50,247 nt of DNA from an uncultured Clostridia bacterium (GTDB lineage: Bacteria > Bacillota > Clostridia > Oscillospirales > CAG-382): the NCBI GenBank assembly GCA_947305675.1, contig CAMZED010000002.1:1-50247 (forward strand), written 5' to 3'. Of this stretch, positions 38,294 to 46,256 are shown piece after piece. The first letter of the stretch is position 1; every line of letters starts with the position of its first letter. A model generated the notes under the pieces. It ran no database searches. It was not told the origin of the DNA and saw nothing but the letters and a program-made list of their open reading frames with translations. The translations under genes and the position numbers were made by a program.

Positions 38294-39417
38294 GCGGATC
38301 CGCATTTAAAAGAGTCTCCGCTTTGCTGATCGCCGCCGCGGTTTTGCTTATGCCCGGATGCGTCACGGCTCCGGACGGCGAAAAAACTTCGCGGCAGGAA
38401 AACGCTTCTTTCGCTGCGGTATCCGACGCCGAAAGCAAACAGCCGGAATATCGTTCCGAACCGGAACCGTCGGTACCCGAAGAAACCACGCCGGAAATTT
38501 CGGAACCCGAAATTGCAAAATACGAGTTCGATCCGCATCTTTACGTTTCGCTGCTCGCCGATGATATACCTATGGACTACTGGGAAGCGTTTTATAACCT
38601 GTGCGACGCTTTGCGCGCGGGCGAAACATCTTTTGCCTGTAAAAGCGAAGAAGCCTATAACTGGGCTACCTCCCCGGTGACGCTCAACGAGCTGTTCCCG
38701 GCGGCGTGCACGAAAATCACCGGCAAGAGCGGCGACGGCACAAAGCCTTATGAGAACGGAGCCGGCAGGATATATTACCTTATCCCGACGGACGAATACG
38801 TCGAACGCCAGGCAAAGTTCGAAGCGTTTGTCGAAGAAGTGCTGAACACCTGCCTTGAACCCGACGACGGCGATTTCGAAAAGTGTCTCAAACTTTACGA
38901 TTATATGGAATCGAATTATTCCTACGATTACGATTTCGCGGAAGAGATGCCCGACGGAGCGAATTATCTTACGATAATGACGAAAAAAGGCCAATGCATC
39001 GAACTAAGCAGCGTTTACGCCTATTTTCTGCTTCAATCGGGAGTCGAAGCCATCGGCGTGGGATGCACGAACGATAAGATCGCTCACGCCTGGAATTATT
39101 TGGTGATAGACGGAACGGGTTATTTTTCCGATCCGACTTGGGCGTTGAAATCGGAATCGGGCAGGGATGAACTCGATCTGTATTACTTTTTGATGGACGG
39201 CGCGCGCAGAAGCGAATCGGGATGCGACGTCGGCGACGATATGACCGCTCCTCTGCTTCCGAGATACTGGTTCAGCAGTTCGAACACACGCATATCCGCC
39301 GACAGCGACGAATTTTGTTTTCCCTCCGGCGCGGCCCTTGTATCGCTCGACGAGGGAAGCAAGACCGTTCATTATTTATCCGAAGCCACGGAATACGAGC
39401 TTAGTTACGCTGAATAA
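38290..39417 (+). CDS. Lipoprotein with transglutaminase-like domain
   Basis: 375 residues. A signal peptide with lipobox (LLMPGC, Cys near residue 24) precedes a Pro/Glu-rich linker to ~residue 75. The transglutaminase-like triad is Cys236 (KKGQCIELSSVYAYFL), His266 (IAHAWNYLV) and Asp281 (FSDPTWAL). Such extracellular proteins act as proteases or crosslinkers on peptides of the wall; which one is not clear. The ATG overlaps the aspS stop, an unusual partner for a synthetase operon. Confidence 0.85.
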   Translation: MSGSAFKRVSALLIAAAVLLMPGCVTAPDGEKTSRQENASFAAVSDAESKQPEYRSEPEPSVPEETTPEISEPEIAKYEFDPHLYVSLLADDIPMDYWEAFYNLCDALRAGETSFACKSEEAYNWATSPVTLNELFPAACTKITGKSGDGTKPYENGAGRIYYLIPTDEYVERQAKFEAFVEEVLNTCLEPDDGDFEKCLKLYDYMESNYSYDYDFAEEMPDGANYLTIMTKKGQCIELSSVYAYFLLQSGVEAIGVGCTNDKIAHAWNYLVIDGTGYFSDPTWALKSESGRDELDLYYFLMDGARRSESGCDVGDDMTAPLLPRYWFSSSNTRISADSDEFCFPSGAALVSLDEGSKTVHYLSEATEYELSYAE

Positions 39418-39471
39418 ATTTCTGACCGAATAAAGCCAAAAGCTTATTTCGGGGAAAGGCATAATAAAAAG

Positions 39472-40440
39472 ATGATCGAAATTACCGATGTACGAAAAAG
39501 TTTCGGCGATAAGCACGCCGTCGACGGAATATCGTTCAGAGTCGAAGAAGGCGAAATAATGGGCTTTCTCGGTCCGAACGGCGCCGGTAAAAGCACGACG
39601 CTCAACATTATTACCGGATATCTTTCCGCCGACAGCGGCACCGTCAGGATCGACGGCACCGACATTCTGACCGACCCTCTCAAAGCCAAAAAGGATATCG
39701 GCTTTCTGCCGGAGATACCGCCGCTCTACCTTGAAATGACGGTTATCGAGTATCTCAATTTCGTCTATGATCTCAAGGGGTGCAAGCTCCCGCGCAAACA
39801 GCACCTTAAAGAGATCTGCGAAGTCGTCAAGATCTGGGACGTCGGCAAAAGGCTTATAAAGAACCTTTCAAAAGGCTACCGGCAGCGCGTAGGCATCGCC
39901 CAGGCGCTTATCGGCAACCCGAAGGTGCTTATTTTCGACGAGCCGACGATCGGGCTGGATCCGCGCCAGATCATCGAGATCAGAAACCTTATACGAATGC
40001 TCGGCAAAGAACACACCATCATCCTTTCGACCCATATCCTGCCCGAGGTGCAGGCTGTCTGCGATAAGATAGTGGTCATAAACAAGGGCACGATAGTCGC
40101 AAACGAAAAGACCGAGGACCTTATCAACGCCGTCGACGGCACGCGTAAGCTGATCGCCAAGATAGTCGGCCCGGAAGACGAGGTTTTAAAAACTTTGCGC
40201 TCGCTCGGCGGGATCAAGACCGCGGACTCGATCGGCAAACGGGATACCGACAGCATAAGTTATCTTATCGAATCGCAGGATCGCGTCGATATACGCAAAC
40301 CGCTGTTTTACACGCTCGCTTCAAAGGGATGGCCGCTTATCGGGCTCGAAGGCGTGGAATTAAGCCTGGAAGACATATTTATAAGACTTGTCGGCAAAGA
40401 AAAGCCGGATAACAAAAAGCAAAGGAAGGCGGGGAACTGA
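39472..40440 (+). CDS. ABC transporter ATP-binding protein (GldA-like)
   Basis: 322 residues. Walker A GPNGAGKST (34-42), Q loop LPEIPPLYLEMTV, signature LSKGYRQRVGIAQAL (~131), Walker B VLIFDEPTIGLDP (~154), switch STHILPE. After residue ~225 an extra C-terminal domain of about 90 residues (SLEDIFIRLVGKEK at its end) is typical of the GldA group in the ABC-2 drug/gliding subfamily. First gene of a five-gene cluster with permease, GldG-like, DUF4340 and lipoprotein. Confidence 0.92.
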   Translation: MIEITDVRKSFGDKHAVDGISFRVEEGEIMGFLGPNGAGKSTTLNIITGYLSADSGTVRIDGTDILTDPLKAKKDIGFLPEIPPLYLEMTVIEYLNFVYDLKGCKLPRKQHLKEICEVVKIWDVGKRLIKNLSKGYRQRVGIAQALIGNPKVLIFDEPTIGLDPRQIIEIRNLIRMLGKEHTIILSTHILPEVQAVCDKIVVINKGTIVANEKTEDLINAVDGTRKLIAKIVGPEDEVLKTLRSLGGIKTADSIGKRDTDSISYLIESQDRVDIRKPLFYTLASKGWPLIGLEGVELSLEDIFIRLVGKEKPDNKKQRKAGN

Positions 40441-40442
40441 TT

Positions 40443-41150
40443 ATGGCTGCAATATATCTGCGTGAACTGAAATCCTATTTTCTTACGCCTATCGGCTACA
40501 TTTTCTGCGGTATGTTCCTTGTCGTTTCCGGCCTGGCGTTCGCGCAATGTACTCTGCTTGCCCAATCGACAAGCAGCATCGGCGAATATTTCGTGTGGAT
40601 GATGATAATTTTCGCGGTGCTTATTCCGCTTCTTACAATGAAGCTGTTCTCCGAGGACCGCAAGACCCGCACCGACCAGATCCTGCTCACCAGCCCGGTA
40701 TCGGTTTTCGGGATAGTTATGGGCAAATATCTGGCGGCGCTCACCGTGTTCGCCGCCTCGTTCGTGGTAAACAGTTTTAATTTCGTACTGCTTTACCGTT
40801 ACGGATCGCCCAATTCTCTTTCGATCATCATGAGCATAATCGGCGTGTTCCTGCTCGGCGCGGCGTTTATTGCGATCGGTCTGTTCCTTTCGTCGCTCAC
40901 CGAAAACCAGCTTATCGCCGCCGTCTCCGCAATGGGAGTCAACGCCGCGATGCTGCTTATTTCGCTCGTCGCCAACAACGTCGAAGCCACCGGCCCCCGC
41001 ACGATACTCAAATGGTTCTCGGTTATGGACAGGTTCACCCCGTTCACCAACCAGATGCTCGACGTCTCGGCAATAGTTTATTACCTCAGCCTTGCCGCGA
41101 TATTCCTGTTCCTTACCGACCGCGTTATCGAAAAACGCCGTTGGGCATAA
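40443..41150 (+). CDS. ABC-2 type permease (GldF-like)
   Basis: 235 residues with six membrane segments (for example FCGMFLVVSGLAFAQCTLLA; VWMMIIFAVLIPLLTMKLFS; LAAVSAMGVNAAMLLISLVA-like; YYLSLAAIFLFLTDRVIEKR). The intracellular loop MKLFSEDRKTRTDQILLTSP is the coupling element characteristic of GldF/NosY-like permeases. It starts two bases after the ATPase stop codon, so the two are cotranslated partners. Confidence 0.9.
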   Translation: MAAIYLRELKSYFLTPIGYIFCGMFLVVSGLAFAQCTLLAQSTSSIGEYFVWMMIIFAVLIPLLTMKLFSEDRKTRTDQILLTSPVSVFGIVMGKYLAALTVFAASFVVNSFNFVLLYRYGSPNSLSIIMSIIGVFLLGAAFIAIGLFLSSLTENQLIAAVSAMGVNAAMLLISLVANNVEATGPRTILKWFSVMDRFTPFTNQMLDVSAIVYYLSLAAIFLFLTDRVIEKRRWA

Positions 41151-41165
41151 GAAAGGAGCGCGAAA

Positions 41166-42680
41166 ATGGATAACAAAAAAACCGCGCGCGACAACCGCAG
41201 ATACAAATACGGATCGCTTTCGATCGTATTCACCGTAGTGTTTATCGCGCTGATAATCGTACTTAACCTTGTGTTCTCGTCGCTTTCGATATCGGGCGAC
41301 CTCACCGTCGACCTCACCGAGGAGGATTTCACCTCGATCGGCGAGGAATCGTTAAGGCTTTTGCGCGATCTCGGCGAAGATCTCGATATTACCATTTATT
41401 TCATGGCGGCGCGCGACGCGTTCGATTCCGACGCCTATAACCACAACGGCGTCAACCTCTATGCGCTTGTGCGCGACACCGCCGAAAACTACGCCCGCGA
41501 ATTCACCGGCGGCGAGGGAAAGGGCAGGGTCCAAGTCGTTTATAAAGAACTCAACACCGATCCGGCGTTCGAAGAAAAAATACTTGAAGAAGCCGCCACA
41601 CAACTCACCCGGGCGAGCGTTATCGTACAGGGCAAATATCACTATCGCGTGCTCGGGCTTCAGGCTTTCTTCGAAGTGACCGAGAACAACGAGTATTATT
41701 CTTACAACGGCGAATACCGCCTTACCACGGCGATGCTCCAAAGCTCCATCTCGGAACCGCAGCTCGTATCGTTCACCGTCGGGCACGGCGAACAGATATC
41801 GGCTTCGCTGCTTCAGCTTTACGTGGGGGCGGGGTTCAGCGCCGACACCGTCAATCTTTCGGAATCGGATATCGATCCCCGCACGACGATAATCGTCTGC
41901 TCCGATCCTCAGACCGATTTCAGCTATGCCGAGATCGACAAACTGAACAAATATATGAACACATACAAATCGTTCACCGTAATGGTCGATTCCGCCACCC
42001 CGACGCTGCCGAACCTTCAATCCTTCCTCAACGACGGATGGGGCATCAACTATCGCCCGCAGTACCGTGTGAGTGACGACGTACACTCTCTCGACGGCGA
42101 CAGGTATAACATCAACGCGAAATATCCGCAGGTCGCTTCCGACAGCACCTCTTCAATGGCGTCATACCAGATATTCAAAACAGTTGCGGATATGGGCGGC
42201 ATAATAACCACGTCGCTCCCGCAGTGCGTCGAACTTTCGGTCCGCCCGGGGATAACCCAGGATAACTTTACCATCGAAAACGTGCTCACGTCTTACGAGA
42301 CGGCTTCTTCCGCCACCGCCTCGGGCGAGCAGGGGACTTCCGGCGAAATGCCGATCGCTCTGCTCTCCACCCGCAGCGCCTACGGTGAAAACAACGTCCG
42401 CAGATTTGCATACGTAATGCTTATCGGCAGTACCGAGTTCGCAAGCGATTCCAACCTCGCCGCCTCGCAGCGCGGCAACCGCCGTATTGCGCTCGCGGCG
42501 GCAAGGGTGTTCGGTTCGCAGCTGCTCGCGCCGGATATCGATTCCAAACCGTTCGGTTCCACCGCGCTCGATATCGAGACCGGCACCGCCAACACGCTCA
42601 CCTGGCTTATCTGCACGATCGTTCCCGGGATAGTCCTTATCCTGGGCATAGTGATGTTCTTCCGCAGAAGGCATTTGTAA
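41166..42680 (+). CDS. GldG-family membrane protein (ABC-associated)
   Basis: 504 residues. One N-terminal membrane helix (SIVFTVVFIALIIVLNLVFS), a large extracytoplasmic part of GldG/IFT52-like fold (DLTEEDFTSIGEESLRLLRD, SFTVGHGEQISASLLQLYVG, TTIIVCSDPQTDFSYAEIDK) and a C-terminal helix (TWLICTIVPGIVLILGIVMF) followed by FRRRHL. In Bacteroidota GldG works with GldA/F in gliding; in Clostridia the same set is common and its role is undetermined. The ribosome site AAAGGAG lies before the ATG. Confidence 0.88.
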   Translation: MDNKKTARDNRRYKYGSLSIVFTVVFIALIIVLNLVFSSLSISGDLTVDLTEEDFTSIGEESLRLLRDLGEDLDITIYFMAARDAFDSDAYNHNGVNLYALVRDTAENYAREFTGGEGKGRVQVVYKELNTDPAFEEKILEEAATQLTRASVIVQGKYHYRVLGLQAFFEVTENNEYYSYNGEYRLTTAMLQSSISEPQLVSFTVGHGEQISASLLQLYVGAGFSADTVNLSESDIDPRTTIIVCSDPQTDFSYAEIDKLNKYMNTYKSFTVMVDSATPTLPNLQSFLNDGWGINYRPQYRVSDDVHSLDGDRYNINAKYPQVASDSTSSMASYQIFKTVADMGGIITTSLPQCVELSVRPGITQDNFTIENVLTSYETASSATASGEQGTSGEMPIALLSTRSAYGENNVRRFAYVMLIGSTEFASDSNLAASQRGNRRIALAAARVFGSQLLAPDIDSKPFGSTALDIETGTANTLTWLICTIVPGIVLILGIVMFFRRRHL

Positions 42681-42701
42681 AGATCACGGAGTGATGACCC
42701 G

Positions 42702-45146
42702 ATGAAAAAACAGATCATAACTATCGCGGCGGTCGCAGTGATCGCGGTCCTGCTTTTCGCCGTTTATACGCTTTTTATCAAAGACAGCGGGATCGATGAG
42801 GCCGTAGACGTGACTTATGCGCTTTCCGACCCGGTGAAAAGCGCGATCGGCGATATCGGCAGGACAGAACTTACCCTGCGCGGATACGACGTCGACGACG
42901 ACGGCTGGCTTATGATCCGCCGTTCGGCGCTTCAGTTTTCCGCCGCTAACGGAAATATCAAAGTCTCGGACAGCTCTTCCGGCGGCGAACCGGGAGTCGA
43001 AGTCGTTTCCGGCGGGAATAGCGGGTTTATCCCATACGGCTCGTTTTTCAAACGCCTTTACGACGGCACTCTTTACGGTTTCGACGGCGAGGCTCTTATC
43101 GCCAACGCCATCCTTAAATCCAACGGCAGGGAAGAACTCGAAGTAGCTGTGCACGCAATGGAAGGATACGATTCCGACGGCGACACGGTCACCGCCACGG
43201 GATTGCCTTTTATCTTCCCATCGCTTGACAGGAACGGGATCGCCTACCTCACCGTGCATAATTCCCACGGCGATTATTCTGTCTATCAGGAAAACGGAAC
43301 CTTTTATTACGGCGCTTCACGCGTGGCTCAGTTCGACGCCGAACAGTTTTCGATGGTAACGACGAACTGCCGGTACGCCATTGCCTCCTACGGCAAAATG
43401 CGCATTCCCGACGGCAAGACTTGGGAAGATTACGGCTTGGGTACCGATTCACCCGCTACGGCTTCCTACACCATCGTCACTACTCCGGCAAGTGACAAAA
43501 GTTACCTTGTCCACACCGTTTACATCGGCAAAAAAGCGGCGGCGGGAAGCTATTACTACGCCCGGTACAGCGGCGGCAGGTTCGTGCCCGACGAGAGCGA
43601 CCCCGAGCAGGACAAGCTTGTCGCAAACCTCAGCAAAGATATAATTTATTATTTCCCGGTCGGATCGGTCGAAGGCTCGATCGACAGCCCCGGTACGATA
43701 ATGCTGAGCAAAGCGCTTGTGACCGAAATAAGCGAGACCGGCGCGCTGTTAAGCATTGACAACGTAAAGATAGAATATCTTAACGAGGGCATCAAGGCGC
43801 TTGTAAAGAACCTTTCGGCTTTCAACGCCGCGCCCAACCTTGCGCTTAAGGATACCTCGGCGATCTCGACCGTGATACTCGATAAAAAACACGCCGCCGA
43901 TTACTCTTCCTATGAGGGCGGATGGCTTGCGAACACCGGCGTGTTCGGCGGCTTCACCAGCAATGACGGAAAGCCGACGTATATCGAGGGCGCGCTTGCA
44001 AAATATGCCGCCGACGGTAAATACAGCCTTAAGTTCGGGCTCCTGCGCGACGACGCAAACGGCGCTCTGCTCCCCAAAAAGTTCACGGTATCGACTTCTT
44101 ACGACGGAGTGAATTATTTTGAACTGAGCGAACAGATAATCCCCGCGCAGGATGACAAAACTCTTAAAGAGTATTCCGTCGCTTTCGAAAGCGGAGACAG
44201 GATCCGCTATGTCCGCGTAGCTTTCGACGTGCCTCAGGTGGTAAACAGCTACGTCGTGTTCGACGAGATCCGTATTTATGCCGACGGCGACGACGCGCAG
44301 CCCACCGATTCGACTTCCGGCATCTGGCGCCTCGTCTATCCCGACACCTATATACCCGAGGGCAGGAACTTCGCATACCTCGATATGAACAATTTCAACA
44401 ACTTTGTTCAGGAAGCCGCCGTCCTCAACGGTGAAAGCGTGGCTTATTGCGGAATAAGCGCCGACGGCGACGCCAACAAACTTAAATCCGACGTGCTGGA
44501 ACAGTTCGGATTGCTCGAACCCGATAAACACTTTTCCTATACTTATCAGGGAGTCACTTTCGATATCTATGTTTCGCTCCCGACGGACGAAGGAGTTTAT
44601 TACGCTTATTCCACCGTAAAAGGCGATTATGAGGGCAGAAGCATATTTTACACCTGCGATATAATCGTTGCGCTCACCGCCGAAACCGCCGGGTGGCTGG
44701 AATGGGATTTCTTCGAGTTCCTCGACCATTACCTTGTATCGATGTATATTGTCGAGATGGAAGATATGACCATCTCGTTCGACGGAGTGGATTATAAGTT
44801 CATACTCACCGCCGACGAAGACCGTTCGGATATAATCGACGTCTCTTATAACGGCAAGAGCCTTGACGTCCGCAGTTTCAAATATCTCTATCAATCGATA
44901 CTCAGCATTTATCTTCAGGATGAATATATTCCTGAACCCGGCGAGATCGGCGAGGAATATCTCAGAATAAAGATTACCTCCGAGACCAGATCGCCCGAGA
45001 TAGTGTTTTACCGTGTTTCGTCGACAAAATGCTTCTTCACCGTCGATGGAGAGGGAAGCTATTACGCGCTCGCGCAGAAGGTGAATATCGTGCGCGACCG
45101 TGTCGGCGAATATATCAACGGCGCGATCTTCACAAGCGCGTCATGA
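42702..45146 (+). CDS. DUF4340 protein with an internal discoidin-like domain
   Basis: 814 residues. An N-terminal membrane helix (IITIAAVAVIAVLLFAVYTL) anchors repeated DUF4340-like beta units (GNIKVSDSSSGGEPGVEVVS; WEDYGLGTDSPATASYTIVT; GKKAAAGSYYYARYSGGRFV). Residues ~400-535 form a discoidin-like insert (SLKFGLLRDDANGALLPKKF, DRIRYVRVAFDVPQVVNSYV, FDEIRIYADG). The C-terminal third has no clear family. DUF4340 is a regular partner of GldG systems; the discoidin insert is the unusual part and links this cluster with the discoidin lipoproteins at 11418-15700. Confidence 0.8.
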   Translation: MKKQIITIAAVAVIAVLLFAVYTLFIKDSGIDEAVDVTYALSDPVKSAIGDIGRTELTLRGYDVDDDGWLMIRRSALQFSAANGNIKVSDSSSGGEPGVEVVSGGNSGFIPYGSFFKRLYDGTLYGFDGEALIANAILKSNGREELEVAVHAMEGYDSDGDTVTATGLPFIFPSLDRNGIAYLTVHNSHGDYSVYQENGTFYYGASRVAQFDAEQFSMVTTNCRYAIASYGKMRIPDGKTWEDYGLGTDSPATASYTIVTTPASDKSYLVHTVYIGKKAAAGSYYYARYSGGRFVPDESDPEQDKLVANLSKDIIYYFPVGSVEGSIDSPGTIMLSKALVTEISETGALLSIDNVKIEYLNEGIKALVKNLSAFNAAPNLALKDTSAISTVILDKKHAADYSSYEGGWLANTGVFGGFTSNDGKPTYIEGALAKYAADGKYSLKFGLLRDDANGALLPKKFTVSTSYDGVNYFELSEQIIPAQDDKTLKEYSVAFESGDRIRYVRVAFDVPQVVNSYVVFDEIRIYADGDDAQPTDSTSGIWRLVYPDTYIPEGRNFAYLDMNNFNNFVQEAAVLNGESVAYCGISADGDANKLKSDVLEQFGLLEPDKHFSYTYQGVTFDIYVSLPTDEGVYYAYSTVKGDYEGRSIFYTCDIIVALTAETAGWLEWDFFEFLDHYLVSMYIVEMEDMTISFDGVDYKFILTADEDRSDIIDVSYNGKSLDVRSFKYLYQSILSIYLQDEYIPEPGEIGEEYLRIKITSETRSPEIVFYRVSSTKCFFTVDGEGSYYALAQKVNIVRDRVGEYINGAIFTSAS

Positions 45147-45898
45147 GGCGTCTGGCGGTTTTGGCGCTCGCGGCTGTCTTGCTGCTCTGCGCCTGCGGCG
45201 AAAACACACAGCCGATCGCCGGGGAAATTGAACGCGCCGTCGGAACGCTTGCCGCGAAGACCGCTTTCGGCGGCGATTATCTGCTTGAAATAAGCGTTTC
45301 CGGCGAATCGAAAACCACGCTGTATTACGCAAAAGGCGTTTTCGGCAGGGACAGCGCCGCAAAAACCGCATATACCTCGTTCGACCAGAGCTGGTTCGGT
45401 ATGTCCGCCGTGTCCGAGAATTATTATTCCGACGGCAGGATAATAAGTATAAACGACGGCGAAGTCATCACCGCGGAACGCGAACCCGACGACGTGTTTC
45501 TTAAATTCCCCTATTCCGTGCCCGAAGGTTACGGCTCTTCCTGCCGCGGCTTGTCTGCCGAGCCAAACACGCGCGGCAAGGCGGTAACGTTTACGCGCGG
45601 CGGCAGCAGCGAGTTCTGCGAGAGCGTCGTCGGAGGCGATCTTTATACGCTCGCATACGTGATAAAAGATCCTCAGCCCGAAAAAACGGTTTACGGCGAC
45701 GTAAAATGCATTTATACCCTGTCCGGCGGCGAACTGATTTCGGCGGGATACGAATTCGACGTGACGCTGTTCGACACTCCGTCCTACGTTCCGGGATACA
45801 GCCAGCCGGAGGAGGATTATTCGATAAAACTGCACGTCGTCGCAAAAGTTAATTATTCCGACGAATACGAAATAAAGGAATATTCCGGAGAAGAATAA
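45143..45898 (+). CDS. Lipoprotein of the Gld-type ABC cluster
   Basis: 251 residues from the ATG at 45143, which overlaps the DUF4340 stop (ATGA). MRRLAVLALAAVLLLCAC is a lipoprotein signal. The mature part is beta-rich (TAFGGDYLLEISVSGESKTT, AVTFTRGGSSEFCESVV-like, YSIKLHVVAKVNYSDEYEIK) with no family I recognise. It closes the ABC cluster and is followed by a terminator. It may be the extracellular subunit or sensor of the system. Confidence 0.75.
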   Translation: MRRLAVLALAAVLLLCACGENTQPIAGEIERAVGTLAAKTAFGGDYLLEISVSGESKTTLYYAKGVFGRDSAAKTAYTSFDQSWFGMSAVSENYYSDGRIISINDGEVITAEREPDDVFLKFPYSVPEGYGSSCRGLSAEPNTRGKAVTFTRGGSSEFCESVVGGDLYTLAYVIKDPQPEKTVYGDVKCIYTLSGGELISAGYEFDVTLFDTPSYVPGYSQPEEDYSIKLHVVAKVNYSDEYEIKEYSGEE

Positions 45899-45938
45899 CG
45901 GTTCTTTGTCAATAGTTGGGGTAAAGAATCAAGAGAAA

Positions 45939-45981
45939 AAAACAGCAAGCAGACGTCACCAAACGGCTGCTTGCTGTTTTT
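45939..45981 (+). terminator. Terminator of the Gld-type ABC operon
   Basis: AAAACAGCAAGCAG (45939-45952) pairs with CTGCTTGCTGTTTT (45967-45980), 14 bp, 14-nt loop, ending in TTTTT. It sits within the end of the IS remnant, so the operon may have acquired its terminator with the element. Confidence 0.8.
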
Positions 45982-46065
45982 GCAGCCGTAAGCGCTGCGC
46001 TTAAGGACTTTTATCTTGTTGCCGCGGCCCTCGGCGAAACCGTTGGTGACCGGGGTGAAGAAAGG
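45976..46065 (-). pseudogene. ISL3-like transposase C-terminal remnant
   Basis: The minus frame reads PFFTPVTNGFAEGRGNKIKV then LKRSAYGCKN. The block TNGFAEGRGNKIKVLKR is the C-terminal DDE signature of ISL3-family transposases (usually NGFVEGxNNKIKxxKR), with the catalytic Glu. Coding similarity is lost on both sides. GGTTCTTTGTCAATAGTTGG at 45900-45919 looks like the element's terminal inverted repeat, just after the lipoprotein stop; the partner end is not found. The rest of 45899-46256 holds a terminator, the cstA promoter and its leader. Confidence 0.6.
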
Positions 46066-46103
46066 ATTAAGGTTATTATTTAATAAAAGGGCAACGCCCG
46101 AGG

Positions 46104-46132
46104 TTGACAATTTTTTTAACAAGTGCTATCAT
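46104..46132 (+). promoter_or_regulatory. Promoter of the cstA-phosphorylase operon
   Basis: TTGACA (46104-46109), 17 bp, TATCAT (46127-46132) with an extended -10 TG. It abuts the IS remnant; the element's outward end may have contributed the -35 region. Confidence 0.78.
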
Positions 46133-46137
46133 TTATA

Positions 46138-46256
46138 ATGCGCCGGAGCGTTCGTGCCGGCTTTACCGGAATAAGGTCCGCGGTCAATGAAAAGGCGGGC
46201 GGCGGCACAGCCGGGCTTTCGGTTCGCGGCGCAAATAAATGCAAAGGCGGCATTAT
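46138..46256 (+). other. GC-rich, possibly structured leader of cstA
   Basis: About 115 nt between the promoter and the ATG. GCCGG/CCGGC (from 46142) and CCGG/GCCG runs near 46200-46232 can form at least two stems, and the ribosome-site region AAAGGCGG (46243-46250) is followed closely by the ATG. I cannot match it to a known riboswitch class. Confidence 0.35.

Noticed and set aside
46138..46256. Known riboswitch in the cstA leader
   Set aside because: Stems can be drawn but no conserved core of a known class is recognised; kept only as a low-confidence leader.
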